From Inquilinus sp. Marseille-Q2685 (GTDB lineage: Bacteria > Pseudomonadota > Alphaproteobacteria > DSM-16000 > Inquilinaceae): a stretch of 64,000 nucleotides of DNA. The position numbers and the translations under genes are program-made. Below are positions 41,609 to 52,274 of this stretch, piece after piece. Where the stretch lies: positions 1 to 64,000 of the forward strand of contig NZ_CAKAKL010000013.1 of the NCBI RefSeq assembly GCF_916619195.1, in the 5' to 3' direction. A model generated the notes under the pieces. It ran no database searches. It saw only the letters and a program-made list of their open reading frames with translations, and was not told the DNA's origin. The stretch's first letter is position 1; every line of letters begins with the position of its first letter.

Positions 41609-44600
41609 CTACTCCGCCCCCGACGCAGGTCCCGCCAGGCGCGGGAACGCTTGCGCCCATCGTCCCCGCGCCCAGTGCCGGAAACGATCGAGCACCAGGT
41701 ACAGCACCGGGGTGGTGTAGAGCGTCAGCACCTGGCTCACGATCAGCCCGCCGACGATGGCGATGCCGAGCGGCTGGCGCAGCTCGCTGCCGGCGCCGAA
41801 GCCGACCGCCAGCGGCACCGCCCCGAAGATCGCCGCCATCGTCGTCATCAGGATCGGCCGGAAGCGCAGCAGGCCGGCCTGCAGGATCGCCTCGCGCGGG
41901 GCCAGGCCGCGGCTGCGCTCCGCCTCCAGCGCGAAGTCGATCATCATGATCGCGTTCTTCTTGACGATGCCGATCAGGAGGATGACGCCGATCATCGCGA
42001 TCAGGCTGAACTCGGTGTCGAACAGCATCAGCGCCAGCACCGCGCCCACGCCCGCCGAGGGCAGGGTCGAAAGGATGGTGATCGGGTGGATCGTGCTCTC
42101 GTACAGGATACCGAGCACGATGTAGACCGCGGCCAGCGCCGCCAGGATCAGGATCGGCTCGTTGCTGAGCGAGCTCTGGAACACCTGGGCCGTCCCCTGG
42201 AAGCTGCCATGGATGGTGGCCGGCATGTGCAGCGCGACCATCGCCTGCTGCACCGCCGCCGCGGCGTCGCTGAGCGACCGGCCCGGCGCCAGGTTGAACG
42301 AGATCGTCGTCGCCGCGAACAGGCCCTGGTGGTTGACCGACAGCGGCGTGTTGCCGGGGCCGACATGGCTGATCGCCGCCAGCGGCACCATCGTCTCCGC
42401 CGTCGTGCTGACCGCGGCGCCGCTGGAGGTGCCCCTGCGCCCGGCATTGGCGAGCGCATTGGTGGCGGCGTTGGCGGCCGACTGCGCCGCCAGGCTGGCG
42501 GCGCCGGTGCCGGTGGCGCTGGCCGGCGCGTTGGTGCTGGCGGTGCCGCCGGCGCTGCCGCCCGAGGTGCTGATGTACAGGTCCTTCAGCGTCTCCGGGC
42601 TCTGCCAGTATTGCGGCGCCACCTCCATCACCACGTGGTACTGGTTGATGGCGCTGTAGATGGTCGAGACCTGGCGCTGGCCGAAGGCGTCGTACAGCGT
42701 GTTGTCGATCTGCTGCGGCGTGATGCCGAGCCGCGAGGCGGTGTCGCGGTCGATGACGATGTCGGTCTCCAGCCCCTTCTGCTGCTGGTCGGAGTTGACG
42801 TCGGCCAGCACCGGGCTGGCCTGCAACGCCAGCAGCAGCTTCGGGCCCCATTCCTGCAGCTCCGCCGAGGAATCCGATTGCAGCGTGTACTGGTAGGCGG
42901 CGTTGCTCTGCCGCCCGCCGGCGCGGATGTCCTGGGCCGAGACCAGGAACAGCCGGCCGCCGGGCACCGCGGCCAGCTTGTCGCGCAGCCGGGCGATCAC
43001 GTCGTCGTCGCTGGCGCCGCTGTCGGATTGCGGCTTCAGCGTGACGAAGACCTGGCCGGTGTTGGTCTGCGACCGGCCGCCGCCGCCGCCGGTGAAGCCG
43101 ACCACGCTGTCCACCGCCGGGTCGGCGCGGACGATGTCCATCAGCTGCGCCAGCTTCCGCTGCATCGACTGGAACGAGATGCTCTGGTCCGCGACGATGC
43201 CGCCGATCAGCCGGCCGGTGCTCTGCTGCGGGAAGAAGCCCTTCGGGATGATCGCGAACAGCGCGATGTTGAGGCAGACCGCGCCGAACAGCACCAGGAT
43301 GACGACGCCGCTGTGGCGCAGCGCCCAGACCAGGCTGCGCTCATAGACCCGCATCACCCGGGCCAGCGGGCCGGGCCCGCGCCCGGCCCGGCGCGGCCGG
43401 CGGCGCAGCAGCAGGGCGCACAGCATCGGCGTGGTGGTCAGCGAGATCGCCATCGACACGGCGATGGCGATCGACAGGGTCAGGGCGAACTCCCGGAAGA
43501 TGCGGCCGACCAGCCCGCCCATCAGCAGAATCGGCAGGAACACCGCGACCAGCGAGATGCTGATCGACAGCACGGTGAAGCCGACCTCGCGCGCGCCGCG
43601 CAAAGCCGCCTGGCGCCGCGGCATGCCGGCTTCGACATGGCGGGCGATGTTCTCCAGCACCACGATGGCGTCGTCGACGACGAAGCCGGCGGCGATGGTC
43701 AGCGCCATCAGCGACAGGTTGTCGAGGCTGTAGCCGACCAGGTACATCGCGCCGAAGGTGCCGATGATCGAGACCGGCACCGCCACCGCCGGGATGATCG
43801 CGGCCCGCGGGTCGCGCAGGAAGGCGAACACCACCAGCATCACCAGCAGGACCGAGATCACCAGGGTGAGCTGGGTGTCGTCGAGCGAGGCGCGGATGGT
43901 GCCGGTGCGATCGGCGGCCGGGGTGATCTCGATGTCCCGCGGCATCGCCGCGCGCAGATGCGGCAGCTCGGCCTTCACCCGGTCGACCGTGTCGATGATG
44001 TTCGCCCCGGGCTCGCGGAACAGCAGCACCAGCACGGCCGGCTTGCCGTCGGCCAGGCCGGCGTTGCGCAGGTCCTCGACCGAATCCTCGACGTCGGCGA
44101 TGTCGGACAGCCGCACCGTGGCGCCGTTGCGGGCGGCGATCACCAGCGGCTTGTAGTCCTCGGCCCGGCTCGCCTGGTCGTTGGCATAGATCTGGAAATG
44201 CCGCCCGGCCTCCTCGATCGCCCCCTTCGGGCTGTTGGCGTTGGCCGCGGCGAGGGCGGCGCGGACATCCTCCAGCCCGATGCCGTATTGCGCCAGGGCC
44301 TGCGGGTTCAGCTCGACCCGCACCGCCGGCAGGGCGGCGCCGCCCAGGGTGACCTGGCCGATGCCCTCGATCTGCGACAGGCGCTGCTGCAGCACGTTGC
44401 TGGCGGCGTCGTAGATCTGGCCGCGAGTCAGGGTCGGCGAGGTCAGCGCCAGGATCAGCACCGGCGCGTCGGACGGGTTGACCTTGCGGTAGGTCGGGTT
44501 GCTGCGCAGCGCCGCCGGCAGGTCGGCCCGGGCGGCGTTGATCGCGGCCTGCACATCCCGCGCGGCGCCGTCGATGTCGCGGTCCAGGCCGAACTGCAGG

Positions 44601-44875
44601 GTGATGCTGGCCTGGCCGACCGAGCTGCGCGAGGTCATCTGGGTGACGTCGGCGATGGCGCCGAGATGCCGCTCCAGCGGGCTCGCCACCGTGGCCGCCA
44701 CCGTCTCCGGGCTCGCCCCGGGCAGCGAGGCCGAGACCGAGATGGTCGGGAAGTCGACCTGCGGCAGCGGCGACACCGGCAGCTTCAGATAGGCGAGGAA
44801 GCCGGCCAGGACGATACCCAGCGTCAGCAGCGTCGTCGCCACCGGCCGGGCGATGAAGGGGGCGGAGAGGTTCAC
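41609..44875 (-). CDS. mdtC: RND efflux permease (MdtC-like)
   Basis: A 1088-residue inner-membrane proton-driven drug transporter of the HAE-1 family: TM1 at about 10-30, a periplasmic porter domain, TM2-TM6 near 340-560 and TM7-TM12 near 885-1075. [12 protein letters not shown] holds the proton-relay Asp pair. Conserved ends match MdtC of the MdtABC pump, in which two different permeases form the trimer. It is about 50 residues longer than usual because of an Ala/Ser/Gly/Thr-rich insert at about 770-825. It overlaps the mdtB-like stop by 4 bases. Confidence 0.93.
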   Translation of the reverse strand: MNLSAPFIARPVATTLLTLGIVLAGFLAYLKLPVSPLPQVDFPTISVSASLPGASPETVAATVASPLERHLGAIADVTQMTSRSSVGQASITLQFGLDRDIDGAARDVQAAINAARADLPAALRSNPTYRKVNPSDAPVLILALTSPTLTRGQIYDAASNVLQQRLSQIEGIGQVTLGGAALPAVRVELNPQALAQYGIGLEDVRAALAAANANSPKGAIEEAGRHFQIYANDQASRAEDYKPLVIAARNGATVRLSDIADVEDSVEDLRNAGLADGKPAVLVLLFREPGANIIDTVDRVKAELPHLRAAMPRDIEITPAADRTGTIRASLDDTQLTLVISVLLVMLVVFAFLRDPRAAIIPAVAVPVSIIGTFGAMYLVGYSLDNLSLMALTIAAGFVVDDAIVVLENIARHVEAGMPRRQAALRGAREVGFTVLSISISLVAVFLPILLMGGLVGRIFREFALTLSIAIAVSMAISLTTTPMLCALLLRRRPRRAGRGPGPLARVMRVYERSLVWALRHSGVVILVLFGAVCLNIALFAIIPKGFFPQQSTGRLIGGIVADQSISFQSMQRKLAQLMDIVRADPAVDSVVGFTGGGGGRSQTNTGQVFVTLKPQSDSGASDDDVIARLRDKLAAVPGGRLFLVSAQDIRAGGRQSNAAYQYTLQSDSSAELQEWGPKLLLALQASPVLADVNSDQQQKGLETDIVIDRDTASRLGITPQQIDNTLYDAFGQRQVSTIYSAINQYHVVMEVAPQYWQSPETLKDLYISTSGGSAGGTASTNAPASATGTGAASLAAQSAANAATNALANAGRRGTSSGAAVSTTAETMVPLAAISHVGPGNTPLSVNHQGLFAATTISFNLAPGRSLSDAAAAVQQAMVALHMPATIHGSFQGTAQVFQSSLSNEPILILAALAAVYIVLGILYESTIHPITILSTLPSAGVGAVLALMLFDTEFSLIAMIGVILLIGIVKKNAIMMIDFALEAERSRGLAPREAILQAGLLRFRPILMTTMAAIFGAVPLAVGFGAGSELRQPLGIAIVGGLIVSQVLTLYTTPVLYLVLDRFRHWARGRWAQAFPRLAGPASGAE

Positions 44876-47800
44876 GCCCCCTCCTCCCCCTCGGTGAAAC
44901 GCGACCGCGGGCGGCGGCCGGTGAGGCGCCGGGCCAGCCGGTCGAAGGCCAGGTAGATCACCGGGGTGGTGAACAGGGTCAGCAGCTGACTCACGACCAG
45001 GCCGCCGACGATGGCGACGCCGAGCGGCCGGCGCAACTCCGACCCCATGCCGGTGCCGAGCATCAGCGGCAGGGCGCCCAGCAGCGCCGCCATGGTGGTC
45101 ATCAGGATCGGCCGGAAGCGCAAGAGGCAGGCCTGGAAGATGGCCTCGCGCGGCGGCCTGCCCTCCTCGCGCTCCGCCTGCAGCGCGAAGTCGATCATCA
45201 TGATCGCGTTCTTCTTGACGATGCCGATCAGCAGGATGATGCCGATGATCCCGATCACATCCAGCCCGTCCCCCGCCGCCATCAGCGCCAGCAGCGCGCC
45301 GAGCCCGGCGGACGGCAGGGTCGACAGGATCGTGACCGGGTGGATGAAGCTCTCGTAGAGCACGCCCAGCACGATATACATCGTCGCGATGGCCGCGAGG
45401 ATCAGCAGCGCCTCGTTCGCCAGCGAGGACTGGAAGGCGGCGGCCGAGCCCTGGAAGGCGGTGACGAAGCTGTCGGGCAGGCCGACCTCCTGCTCCGCCT
45501 TCTGGATGGCGTCAACCGCGGCGCCGAGCGAGGATCCCGGCGCCAGGTTGAAGGAGATCAGCGTCGCCGGGAACTGGCCGAGATGGGTGATCTGCAGCGG
45601 CCCGGCCCGCTGCTCGACCTTGACGATGGCCGACAGCGGCACCTGACCGCTCGAGGATGTCGAGGATGGCAGGTACAGCGCCTTCAGCCCGTCCAGCGAC
45701 TGCTGCAGCGACGGCGCGGCCTCCAGGATCACGCGGTACTGGTTGGCCTGGGTGTAGATGGTCGAGACGATGCGCTGGCCGAAGGCGTCGTAGAGCGCGT
45801 TGTCGACCGTGGCCGGGGTGATGCCGAAGCGGGCGGCGGTGGCGCGGTCGATCACCAGGTCGACGGCGAGGCCCTGCTGCAGGTAGTCGCTGGCGATGTC
45901 GGCGATCTCCGGCACCTGCTGCAGCCGCTGCATCAGCTTCGGCACCCACTCCTGGAACTGGTCGAGATCGGCGTTCTGCAGCACGAACTGGTACTGGGTG
46001 CGGCTGACGGTGGAATCGATCGTCAGGTCCTGCACCGGCTGCAGGTAGAGGGTGATGCCGGGCACGCCCGCCGTCTCGCCGCGCAGCCGATCGATCACCG
46101 CGCCGGCATCGGCGGTGCGCTGGCCCAGCGGCTTCAGCGTGATCAGGAAGCGGCCGCTGTTCAGCGTGGTGTTGGTGCCGTCGACGCCGATGAAGGAGCT
46201 CAGGCTCTCGACATCGGGGTCCTTCAGGATCGCTTCGGCCAGGGCCGACTGGTGCTTCGCCATCTCGCCGTAGGAGACGGTCTGCGCCGCCTCGGAGATG
46301 CCCTGGATCATCCCGGTGTCCTGCGCCGGGAAGAAGCCCTTGGGAATGACGACATAGAGCGCCAGGGTCAGCGCCAGCGTGGCCACCGCCACCAGCAGCG
46401 TCAGGGGCTGATGGTCCAGCACCCAGCCGAGGGCCCGGCCGTACTGCCCGATGATCCAGCCGAAGGCGCGCTCGGCGCCGCGGTCGAAGCGGCCGCGCTC
46501 GGCCTGCGGCCGGTGGCGCAGCAGCCTGGCACACATCATCGGCACCAGGGTCAGCGACACCACCGCCGAGATCACGATGGTGACGGCCAGCGTGACCGCG
46601 AACTCATGGAACAGCCGGCCCACCACCTCGCCCATGAACAAGAGCGGGATCAGCACGGCGATCAGCGACACGGTCAGCGAGATAATGGTGAAGCCGATCT
46701 GCTCGGCCCCCTTCAGCGCCGCCTGCAGCGGCGGCTCGCCCGCCTCGACGAAGCGGGCGATGTTCTCGATCATCACGATCGCGTCGTCGACGACGAAGCC
46801 GGTGGCGATGGTCAGCGCCATCAGCGACAGGTTGTCGAGGCTGAATCCCAGCAGATACATTGCCGCCAGGGTGCCGACCAGCGACAGCGGCACCGACAGG
46901 CTGGGGATGATGGTGGCCGCCGCGGTGCGCAGGAACAGGAAGATCACCATCACCACCAGGGCGACGGCCAGCATCAGCTCGAAGCCGACATCGGCGACCG
47001 AGGCGCGGATGGTGACGGTGCGGTCGCTGAGCACCGCGACCTCGGCGGCCGCCGGCAGGCCGGCCTCGAGCTGCGGCAGGATCGCCTTGATGCCGTCGAC
47101 CACCGCGATCACGTTGGCGCCGGGCTGGCGCTGGATGTTGACGATGATCGCCGGCGTCGAGTTCGCCCAGGCGGCGAGCTTGCCGTTCTCCGGCCCGCTG
47201 ACCACGGTGGCGACGTCGGACAGGCGGATCGGCGCGCCGTTGCGGTAGGCGACGACGACGTCGTTGTAGTCCTGCGCCCGGGTGATCTGGTCGTTGGCGT
47301 TGATCGTCGACGACCGGGCCGGCCCGTCGAAATTGCCCTTCGGCGTGTTGATGTTGACGTTGCCCAGCGTGGTGCGGATGTCGTCGATGGCGAGGCCGTA
47401 GGCGGCCAGCGCCTGCGGGTTCACCTGGATGCGCACCGCCGGCCGGGCGCCGCCGCCGAGGCTGACCAGGCCGACGCCGGGCTGCTGCGAGATCTTCTGC
47501 GCCAGGCGGGTGTCGACTAGGTTCTGCAGGTCGGTCAGCGGGATGGTCTTCGAGGTCACGGCCAGCGACAGGATCGGCGCGTCGGCCGGGTTGACCTTGG
47601 CGTAGATCGGCGGCGCCGGCAGGTCGCCCGGCAGCAGGTTGCCGGCGGCGTTGATCGCGGCCTGCACCTCCTGCTCCGCCACGTCGAGGCCGAGGTCGAG
47701 GTCGAACTGCAGGGTGATGACCGAGGCGCCGGCCGAGCTGGCCGAGGTCATCTGGTTCAGCCCCGGCATCTGGCCGAACTGCTTCTCCAGCGGCGCGGTG

Positions 47801-47988
47801 ACGGAGGAGGTCATCACCTCCGGGCTCGCCCCCGGATAGAAGGTCTGCACCTGGATGGTCGGGTAGTCGACCTCCGGCAGGGTCGACAGCGGCAGGAAGC
47901 GGTAGGCCACGGCGCCGACCAGGAGGATCGCCGCCATCAGCAGCGAGGTGCCGACCGGCCGCAGGATGAACGGACGGGAGGGGTTCAT
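44872..47988 (-). CDS. mdtB: RND efflux permease (MdtB-like)
   Basis: A 1038-residue RND permease, the usual length for MdtB. It starts [15 protein letters not shown] and carries the TM4 proton-relay segment [10 protein letters not shown]. Two copies of the RND fold in tandem. Together with the MdtC-like protein it forms the heterotrimeric pump; expected substrates are bile-salt-like detergents, novobiocin and metal-linked compounds, by analogy with E. coli. Stop and next start overlap by 4 bases. Confidence 0.93.
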   Translation of the reverse strand: MNPSRPFILRPVGTSLLMAAILLVGAVAYRFLPLSTLPEVDYPTIQVQTFYPGASPEVMTSSVTAPLEKQFGQMPGLNQMTSASSAGASVITLQFDLDLGLDVAEQEVQAAINAAGNLLPGDLPAPPIYAKVNPADAPILSLAVTSKTIPLTDLQNLVDTRLAQKISQQPGVGLVSLGGGARPAVRIQVNPQALAAYGLAIDDIRTTLGNVNINTPKGNFDGPARSSTINANDQITRAQDYNDVVVAYRNGAPIRLSDVATVVSGPENGKLAAWANSTPAIIVNIQRQPGANVIAVVDGIKAILPQLEAGLPAAAEVAVLSDRTVTIRASVADVGFELMLAVALVVMVIFLFLRTAAATIIPSLSVPLSLVGTLAAMYLLGFSLDNLSLMALTIATGFVVDDAIVMIENIARFVEAGEPPLQAALKGAEQIGFTIISLTVSLIAVLIPLLFMGEVVGRLFHEFAVTLAVTIVISAVVSLTLVPMMCARLLRHRPQAERGRFDRGAERAFGWIIGQYGRALGWVLDHQPLTLLVAVATLALTLALYVVIPKGFFPAQDTGMIQGISEAAQTVSYGEMAKHQSALAEAILKDPDVESLSSFIGVDGTNTTLNSGRFLITLKPLGQRTADAGAVIDRLRGETAGVPGITLYLQPVQDLTIDSTVSRTQYQFVLQNADLDQFQEWVPKLMQRLQQVPEIADIASDYLQQGLAVDLVIDRATAARFGITPATVDNALYDAFGQRIVSTIYTQANQYRVILEAAPSLQQSLDGLKALYLPSSTSSSGQVPLSAIVKVEQRAGPLQITHLGQFPATLISFNLAPGSSLGAAVDAIQKAEQEVGLPDSFVTAFQGSAAAFQSSLANEALLILAAIATMYIVLGVLYESFIHPVTILSTLPSAGLGALLALMAAGDGLDVIGIIGIILLIGIVKKNAIMMIDFALQAEREEGRPPREAIFQACLLRFRPILMTTMAALLGALPLMLGTGMGSELRRPLGVAIVGGLVVSQLLTLFTTPVIYLAFDRLARRLTGRRPRSRFTEGEEGA

Positions 47989-48028
47989 GGCCGGGCTTCG
48001 GCCGAGGGGCCAGCTTTGGCCGTTTCAT

Positions 48029-48065
48029 CCTCCCCTCCCCTTGCGGGAGGGGGTAGGGGGAGGGG
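48029..48065. repeat. C/G-rich palindrome in the RND operon
   Basis: CCTCCCCTTGCGGGAGGGGG is the reverse complement of the core at 1-40. It lies in the 265-base gap between the adaptor stop and the MdtB-like start and may reduce or stabilise the downstream message. Confidence 0.6.
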
Positions 48066-48152
48066 TTTGGCGCCGGAGGAGACGACGCCGAAGGATCATC
48101 GCAGCCCCTCAACGTCTCTAAATTGGGACGGACCAGCTCTCTTCGATCGACA

Positions 48153-48185
48153 CCCCCTCTACCCCTCCCGCAAGGGGAGGGGGAG
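48153..48185. repeat. Second C/G-rich palindrome, inverted
   Basis: ACCCCTCCCGCAAGGGGAGG matches the core at window start and faces the copy at 48.03 kb, so the two can also pair with each other across about 90 bases. Confidence 0.6.
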
Positions 48186-48253
48186 AGTAAAAGGCAAGGC
48201 TCGGTGCAAGCCGCCGACCGAGGGCAGCCGGTTCCGCTCTCGCAGTCGCGCAC

Positions 48254-49591
48254 TCATGGATTCGCCGGCGGCTGCTGGCCCTGGTTGTTGCGGCGGCGGT
48301 GCTGGCCGCCGCCCTCCCCGGGGCCTTGGCGATGGCGCTGCTGGCCCGCCTGGCCGTCCGCCGGGGCGGCGGGTGCGGCGCCCTGCCCTGCCCCGTCGCC
48401 ACCGGCGACCGTGACATGGGCGCCGTCGCGCAGGCGGTCGGTGCCGTCGACCACCACCCGGTCGCCGGGCTGCAGCCCGTCCTCGACCGCGACCATGCCG
48501 CCATCCGACGGACCGGTCTTGATCGGCCTTACCGCGACCGTGTCGCCGGCGCCGACCAGGTAGACGAAGGCGCCGGGCGCGCCGTGCTGGACCGCTGCGA
48601 CCGGGACGGTGACGACGTCCTGCCGCGTGTCGACCAGCAGCCGGGCGTTGACGAACTGGTTCGGGAACAGAGTCTCGTCGGCATTGTCGAAGCCGGCGCG
48701 CAGCTTCACCGTGCCGGTGGTGGTGTCGATCTGGTTGTCGAGCGTCGACAGCGTGCCGGCGGCGATCTGGGTGGTGCCGGAGCGGTCGAAGGCGATCACC
48801 GGCAGGCTGGCGCCGGCGCGCAGCCGGGCCTGGATCTGCGGCAGGGCGTCCTCCGGCAGCGAGAACACCACCGAGATCGGGTGCAGCTGGGTGACGATGA
48901 CCAGCGCGTCCCCGACCTGGACGTAGTTGCCGGGGTCGACCTGGCGCAGCCCGACCCGGCCGTCGACCGGCGAGACGATGCGGGCGTAGGCGAGGTTCAG
49001 CTTCTGGGCGTCGATCTGCGCCTGGTCGGACTGGATCGTGCCCTGGTCCTGCTGCACCAGGAAGGCCTGGTCGTCGACCTGCTGCCGCGAGACGGCGTTC
49101 TGCTTCAGCATCTGCTGGTCGCGCGCCAGGTCGCTCTGCGCCTGGGCCAGCGCCGCCTGGTCGCGGGCCAGCTGGCCCTGGTCCTGCTCCAGCGCCACCT
49201 GGTAGGGGCGCGGGTCGATCTGGGCCAGGAAGTCGCCCTGCTTCACCGTCTGCCCTTCCTGGAAGCCGACCTCGGTCAGCTGGCCGGCGATCTGCGGCTT
49301 GACCGTGACGGTGGCCAGCGGGGTGACGGTGCCGAGCGCGTCGAGGGTGATGCGGATGTCGCCGCGGCCGACCGTGACGACCCCGACCGGCTGCGGCGCG
49401 GCGTCGGCGAAGCGGCCGCCGCGGGCCGGCGCGGGCGTGCCGGGGGCGGTGACCACGCGCCAGGTGGCGAATGCGATCAGCGCCGCGGCGGCAAGGCCGA
49501 GAGTCCCCCAGACCAGCCGCCCCCGCCGTCGCGCCGGGCCCGGCCTCTTCTCCTCGCCCGGCCGCTGTCGGTCCTCGACGCGAGCATCCAT
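48254..49591 (-). CDS. mdtA: RND efflux periplasmic adaptor (MdtA-like)
   Basis: A 445-residue membrane-fusion protein with an N-terminal anchor (L-V-W-G-T-L-G-L-A-A-A-A-L-I-A), lipoyl half-motifs (V-T-V-K-P-Q-I-A-G-Q-L and A-R-I-V-S-P-V-D-G-R-V-G-L-R), an alpha-hairpin between them (about 130-220) and a beta-barrel. The last 60 residues are Gln/Gly/Arg-rich, low complexity. First gene of the operon. An outer-membrane channel gene is not in the window. Confidence 0.92.
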   Translation of the reverse strand: MDARVEDRQRPGEEKRPGPARRRGRLVWGTLGLAAAALIAFATWRVVTAPGTPAPARGGRFADAAPQPVGVVTVGRGDIRITLDALGTVTPLATVTVKPQIAGQLTEVGFQEGQTVKQGDFLAQIDPRPYQVALEQDQGQLARDQAALAQAQSDLARDQQMLKQNAVSRQQVDDQAFLVQQDQGTIQSDQAQIDAQKLNLAYARIVSPVDGRVGLRQVDPGNYVQVGDALVIVTQLHPISVVFSLPEDALPQIQARLRAGASLPVIAFDRSGTTQIAAGTLSTLDNQIDTTTGTVKLRAGFDNADETLFPNQFVNARLLVDTRQDVVTVPVAAVQHGAPGAFVYLVGAGDTVAVRPIKTGPSDGGMVAVEDGLQPGDRVVVDGTDRLRDGAHVTVAGGDGAGQGAAPAAPADGQAGQQRHRQGPGEGGGQHRRRNNQGQQPPANP

Positions 49592-49764
49592 GGATCGACC
49601 CCCTTACATCCGGCGCCTCCCCTCCCGCCGTGCTACACGGCCGGACGGCGCGGGTCCGTCGAGCCGCGATCGCGGCCCGGATGGGGCACAAAGACGCAGG
49701 TCGCGCGTTACTGTGCCCGTTGCAACGGTGTGGGGTCGCGCCGCAGGCGCGGGGTGGGGACGGA

Positions 49765-51093
49765 ATGCATCGCGAGTTGCTGGCACCGCTGGTGCTGACC
49801 GGGAAGCTGTGGTGGCGCTTCTGGCCCCAGCTGACGCTGCTGGTGCTGATCGGGATCCTGCTGAACGACCAGCTGCTGCTGCTGTCGGTGCATATCGGCT
49901 TCGCCGACAGCTCGCTCGGCCTCGCCGCTCTGGCGGTGGTGGTGCTGGTCAAGCTGGTGGTGACCGTCATGGGCTTCCTGGTCATGCGGCCGGCGCTGCC
50001 GGCCGTCGCCGCCGCCCAGGCCCTGTCGGCCGGGACGGCGGTGCCGATCACCGGGCCCGATCCCGAGGCCGCCGCCGCGGCGGTCCCGGCGGCACCGACA
50101 CGCCGGCAGCGGCTGACCGGCTTCGCCACCACCCTGACCGTCGCGCTGGTGCCGTTCTTCGCCTATTACGCGGCCTGGGGCTTCCTTCGCGAAACCATCC
50201 GCGAATACTCGATGCTGTCGCTGAACCTCGCCCCCTTCGGCGAGAGCGTCAAAGTCCTCGACGCCATCGGCGCCCGCTGGCTCGTGGTCTCCGTCGTCGG
50301 CACCTGGATCCTGCGCCGGCTGTTCAAGGCGCTGCGCGACCGCACCGACGCCCCGATCTGGAAGCTGCTGATCGTGCTGTGCGAGACCAACTGGGTCTTC
50401 ATCGGCCTGTTCGTGCTGTCGCAGTGGAAGGACGAAGCCATCGCCTGGGTGGCCAGCGGCGCCGCGTGGGAGTGGCTCAACCGCATCTGGCAGGCGGTGC
50501 TGAGCCCGATCTCCACCGCCTTCGCCGCCGGGCCGATCGAGCAGGCGCCGCTCGACCCGACGACCGTCGCCACCGGCCTGTTCTTCTATGCCCTGCTGCC
50601 GCTGATCTGGCTGGTGCTGGCGGCGCTGATCTACGGCCACGACCTGGGCAGCGACCCCGGCTGGATGCGGCACCGGCGGCTGGAGCGCATCGGCAGCCGC
50701 TACGCCGCCCTGCCGAAGTTCGTCCGCGACTTCATCGGCCATTTCATCGACGGCTATCGCAGCCGCTACCTGCCGATCGCCAACAGCATCCGGCTGGTGC
50801 TGCACGCCGACCTTTTTCTCCTGCTGACCTTCATCCTCGGCTGGCGCGGGCTGGAATGGGCGGCCGACTGGCTGTGGATCGGCGCGACGCATGTGATCGG
50901 ACCGCATCCGCTCGACCTCTGGCAGGTGCTGGGCGACGCTCTGGCCCTGCTGCTCGGCAGCCCGTCCGGCACCACGCCCGGCATCCTGGTCGAGCCGCTG
51001 CGCATCTGCCTGATCGCCGCGGTGCTGGAGATCGCCTTCGCCCGGTCGCAGGCGCCGGCCGAGCCGGAGGCCGAGGCCGAAGCGAAGGCGTAG
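49765..51093 (+). CDS. Polytopic membrane protein of unknown function (442 aa)
   Basis: I do not recognise this protein. About eight helices are predicted (near 15-37, 45-70, 112-135, 168-185, 200-220, 272-295, 350-372, 412-430), with a Pro/Ala-rich cytoplasmic-looking linker at 80-110 and a charged loop after helix 6 (Y-G-H-D-L-G-S-D-P-G-W-M-R-H-R-R-L-E-R). The C-terminus is acidic. ATG at 49765 follows a GGGGACGGA segment. Its stop is 3 bases from the stop of a convergent three-gene operon of anchored proteins, which suggests a functional link. It is divergent from the mdtA-like gene. Confidence 0.8.
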   Translation: MHRELLAPLVLTGKLWWRFWPQLTLLVLIGILLNDQLLLLSVHIGFADSSLGLAALAVVVLVKLVVTVMGFLVMRPALPAVAAAQALSAGTAVPITGPDPEAAAAAVPAAPTRRQRLTGFATTLTVALVPFFAYYAAWGFLRETIREYSMLSLNLAPFGESVKVLDAIGARWLVVSVVGTWILRRLFKALRDRTDAPIWKLLIVLCETNWVFIGLFVLSQWKDEAIAWVASGAAWEWLNRIWQAVLSPISTAFAAGPIEQAPLDPTTVATGLFFYALLPLIWLVLAALIYGHDLGSDPGWMRHRRLERIGSRYAALPKFVRDFIGHFIDGYRSRYLPIANSIRLVLHADLFLLLTFILGWRGLEWAADWLWIGATHVIGPHPLDLWQVLGDALALLLGSPSGTTPGILVEPLRICLIAAVLEIAFARSQAPAEPEAEAEAKA

Positions 51094-51096
51094 GGC

Positions 51097-51693
51097 TCAG
51101 CCGCCGCGCCGGAAGCGCAGATAGGACGGCCGCTCGCCGTCCATGCTGACGGTCGGCTCCACCGCTCCGGCCAGATCATGCGGGACGGTGAAGTCCTGCT
51201 CGATCCGCAGCACCGTGCCGGGCGCCCGCGGCTCCAGCGTCGCGGCGCCGCAGGTCATGGTGCCCTCGGTCGACCGCGGGCCGCCAAAGCTGCCGGCCGA
51301 CCAGCGCCGGCCCTGATCGTCCTGCAGCGACGCCCGGCAGCGCCGCCACAGCACGTCGATGCCGGGGTCGCGCACGGTCACGGCGAAGCGGACGCGGACG
51401 GGCGTGCCCTGCCCCTGCCGGCGCGGCCATCCCGACTGCTTCAGCGGCAGGACCTCGACGGTTTCCAGCCGCCAGTCGGCCCCGGCGAAGCGGGTCTCGG
51501 ATCCGGCGGGCACCGGCTGCTCGAACAGCTCCTGGCCCTGCCACCACTCCTCCAGGTCGCCCCTGGCGGACAAGACGAAGGGGACGGGCACCGCCACCAG
51601 CAGCGCCCCGAGGCTGAGGCGGCGCCAGCGCCGCTCGCCGCTGTCGGTCGGAACGAGGGTGGTGTCCTCGCCCGGCTGCTCGGCCGCCGTCAT
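51097..51693 (-). CDS. Membrane-anchored protein of unknown function (198 aa), third of three
   Basis: Cytoplasmic N-terminus of about 22 residues, one helix (about 25-43, LSLGALLVAVPVPFVLSA), then a beta-rich extracytoplasmic domain (W-R-L-E-T-V-E-V-L-P; V-R-V-R-F-A-V-T-V) with two Cys (R-R-C-R-A, M-T-C-G-A) that could form a disulfide. The topology matches the two genes before it, and the fold is reminiscent of DUF4352. The ATG overlaps the previous stop by 4 bases. Confidence 0.78.
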   Translation of the reverse strand: MTAAEQPGEDTTLVPTDSGERRWRRLSLGALLVAVPVPFVLSARGDLEEWWQGQELFEQPVPAGSETRFAGADWRLETVEVLPLKQSGWPRRQGQGTPVRVRFAVTVRDPGIDVLWRRCRASLQDDQGRRWSAGSFGGPRSTEGTMTCGAATLEPRAPGTVLRIEQDFTVPHDLAGAVEPTVSMDGERPSYLRFRRGG

Positions 51694-52274
51694 TCCATCG
51701 CTCCCGGCGTGCGGTTGAGGTCCAGGCTGTCGAGGATCGGCAGCGCCGCGCCGCCGCTGCCGGCGCCGAGTGCGACGCGGACGACGGAATCGAGCGGGTT
51801 GAGGCCGGGGTTCGGGGCCACGAACGTGGCGCCGCGGGCCTGGTCCTCGCGGATCTCGAAGATGAACCAGCCGCGCCGCGGCAGACCGGGCTGCAGCAGG
51901 GCGTCGGTCAGCAGCGGCCGGACGCCGGACAGCCGGTTGCTGTGGGAATAGAGCAGCCCCGCCGGCCCTTCCCAATAGGCGTCGTTCACCATGGTGGTCT
52001 CGGACCGCGCGGCCAGCGTCGCGGTGACGACCGCCCAGAGGCCGGAGGTGTCGCGGACCTCCTCCTTGCCATAGGCCTCGAACCGAAGCTGCCGCGCGAA
52101 CTGGATGGTCTCGATCCGGATCGTGAACTTCCGCGCCGCGACCGTGTCGCCGATCTGCCCACGGGCCGGGATCGACGCGATCATCTCGTCATACAGAGGC
52201 GTGGTCCACTGCATCGCCAGCAGCAGCACGGCGGCGACCAGCAGGGCCGCCAGACGGCCGAGCCATCGCATCAT
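51690..52274 (-). CDS. Membrane-anchored protein of unknown function (194 aa), second of three
   Basis: One N-terminal helix (about 5-22, LGRLAALLVAAVLLLAM) and an extracytoplasmic beta-rich domain that begins with G-D-T-V-A-A-R-K-F-T-I-R-I-E-T-I and contains L-W-A-V-V-T-A-T-L-A-A-R-S-E-T. That pattern, an early T-V-x-x-x-x-F-x-I-x-V strand set followed by a partner strand, is DUF4352-like. ATGA overlaps link it to both neighbours. Function unknown. Confidence 0.78.
   Translation of the reverse strand: MMRWLGRLAALLVAAVLLLAMQWTTPLYDEMIASIPARGQIGDTVAARKFTIRIETIQFARQLRFEAYGKEEVRDTSGLWAVVTATLAARSETTMVNDAYWEGPAGLLYSHSNRLSGVRPLLTDALLQPGLPRRGWFIFEIREDQARGATFVAPNPGLNPLDSVVRVALGAGSGGAALPILDSLDLNRTPGAME

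Noticed and set aside
41564..44956. An 1130-codon plus-strand frame opposite the MdtC-like gene
   Set aside because: It is rich in Arg, His, Gln and Asp with no domain; the minus strand encodes a full RND permease.
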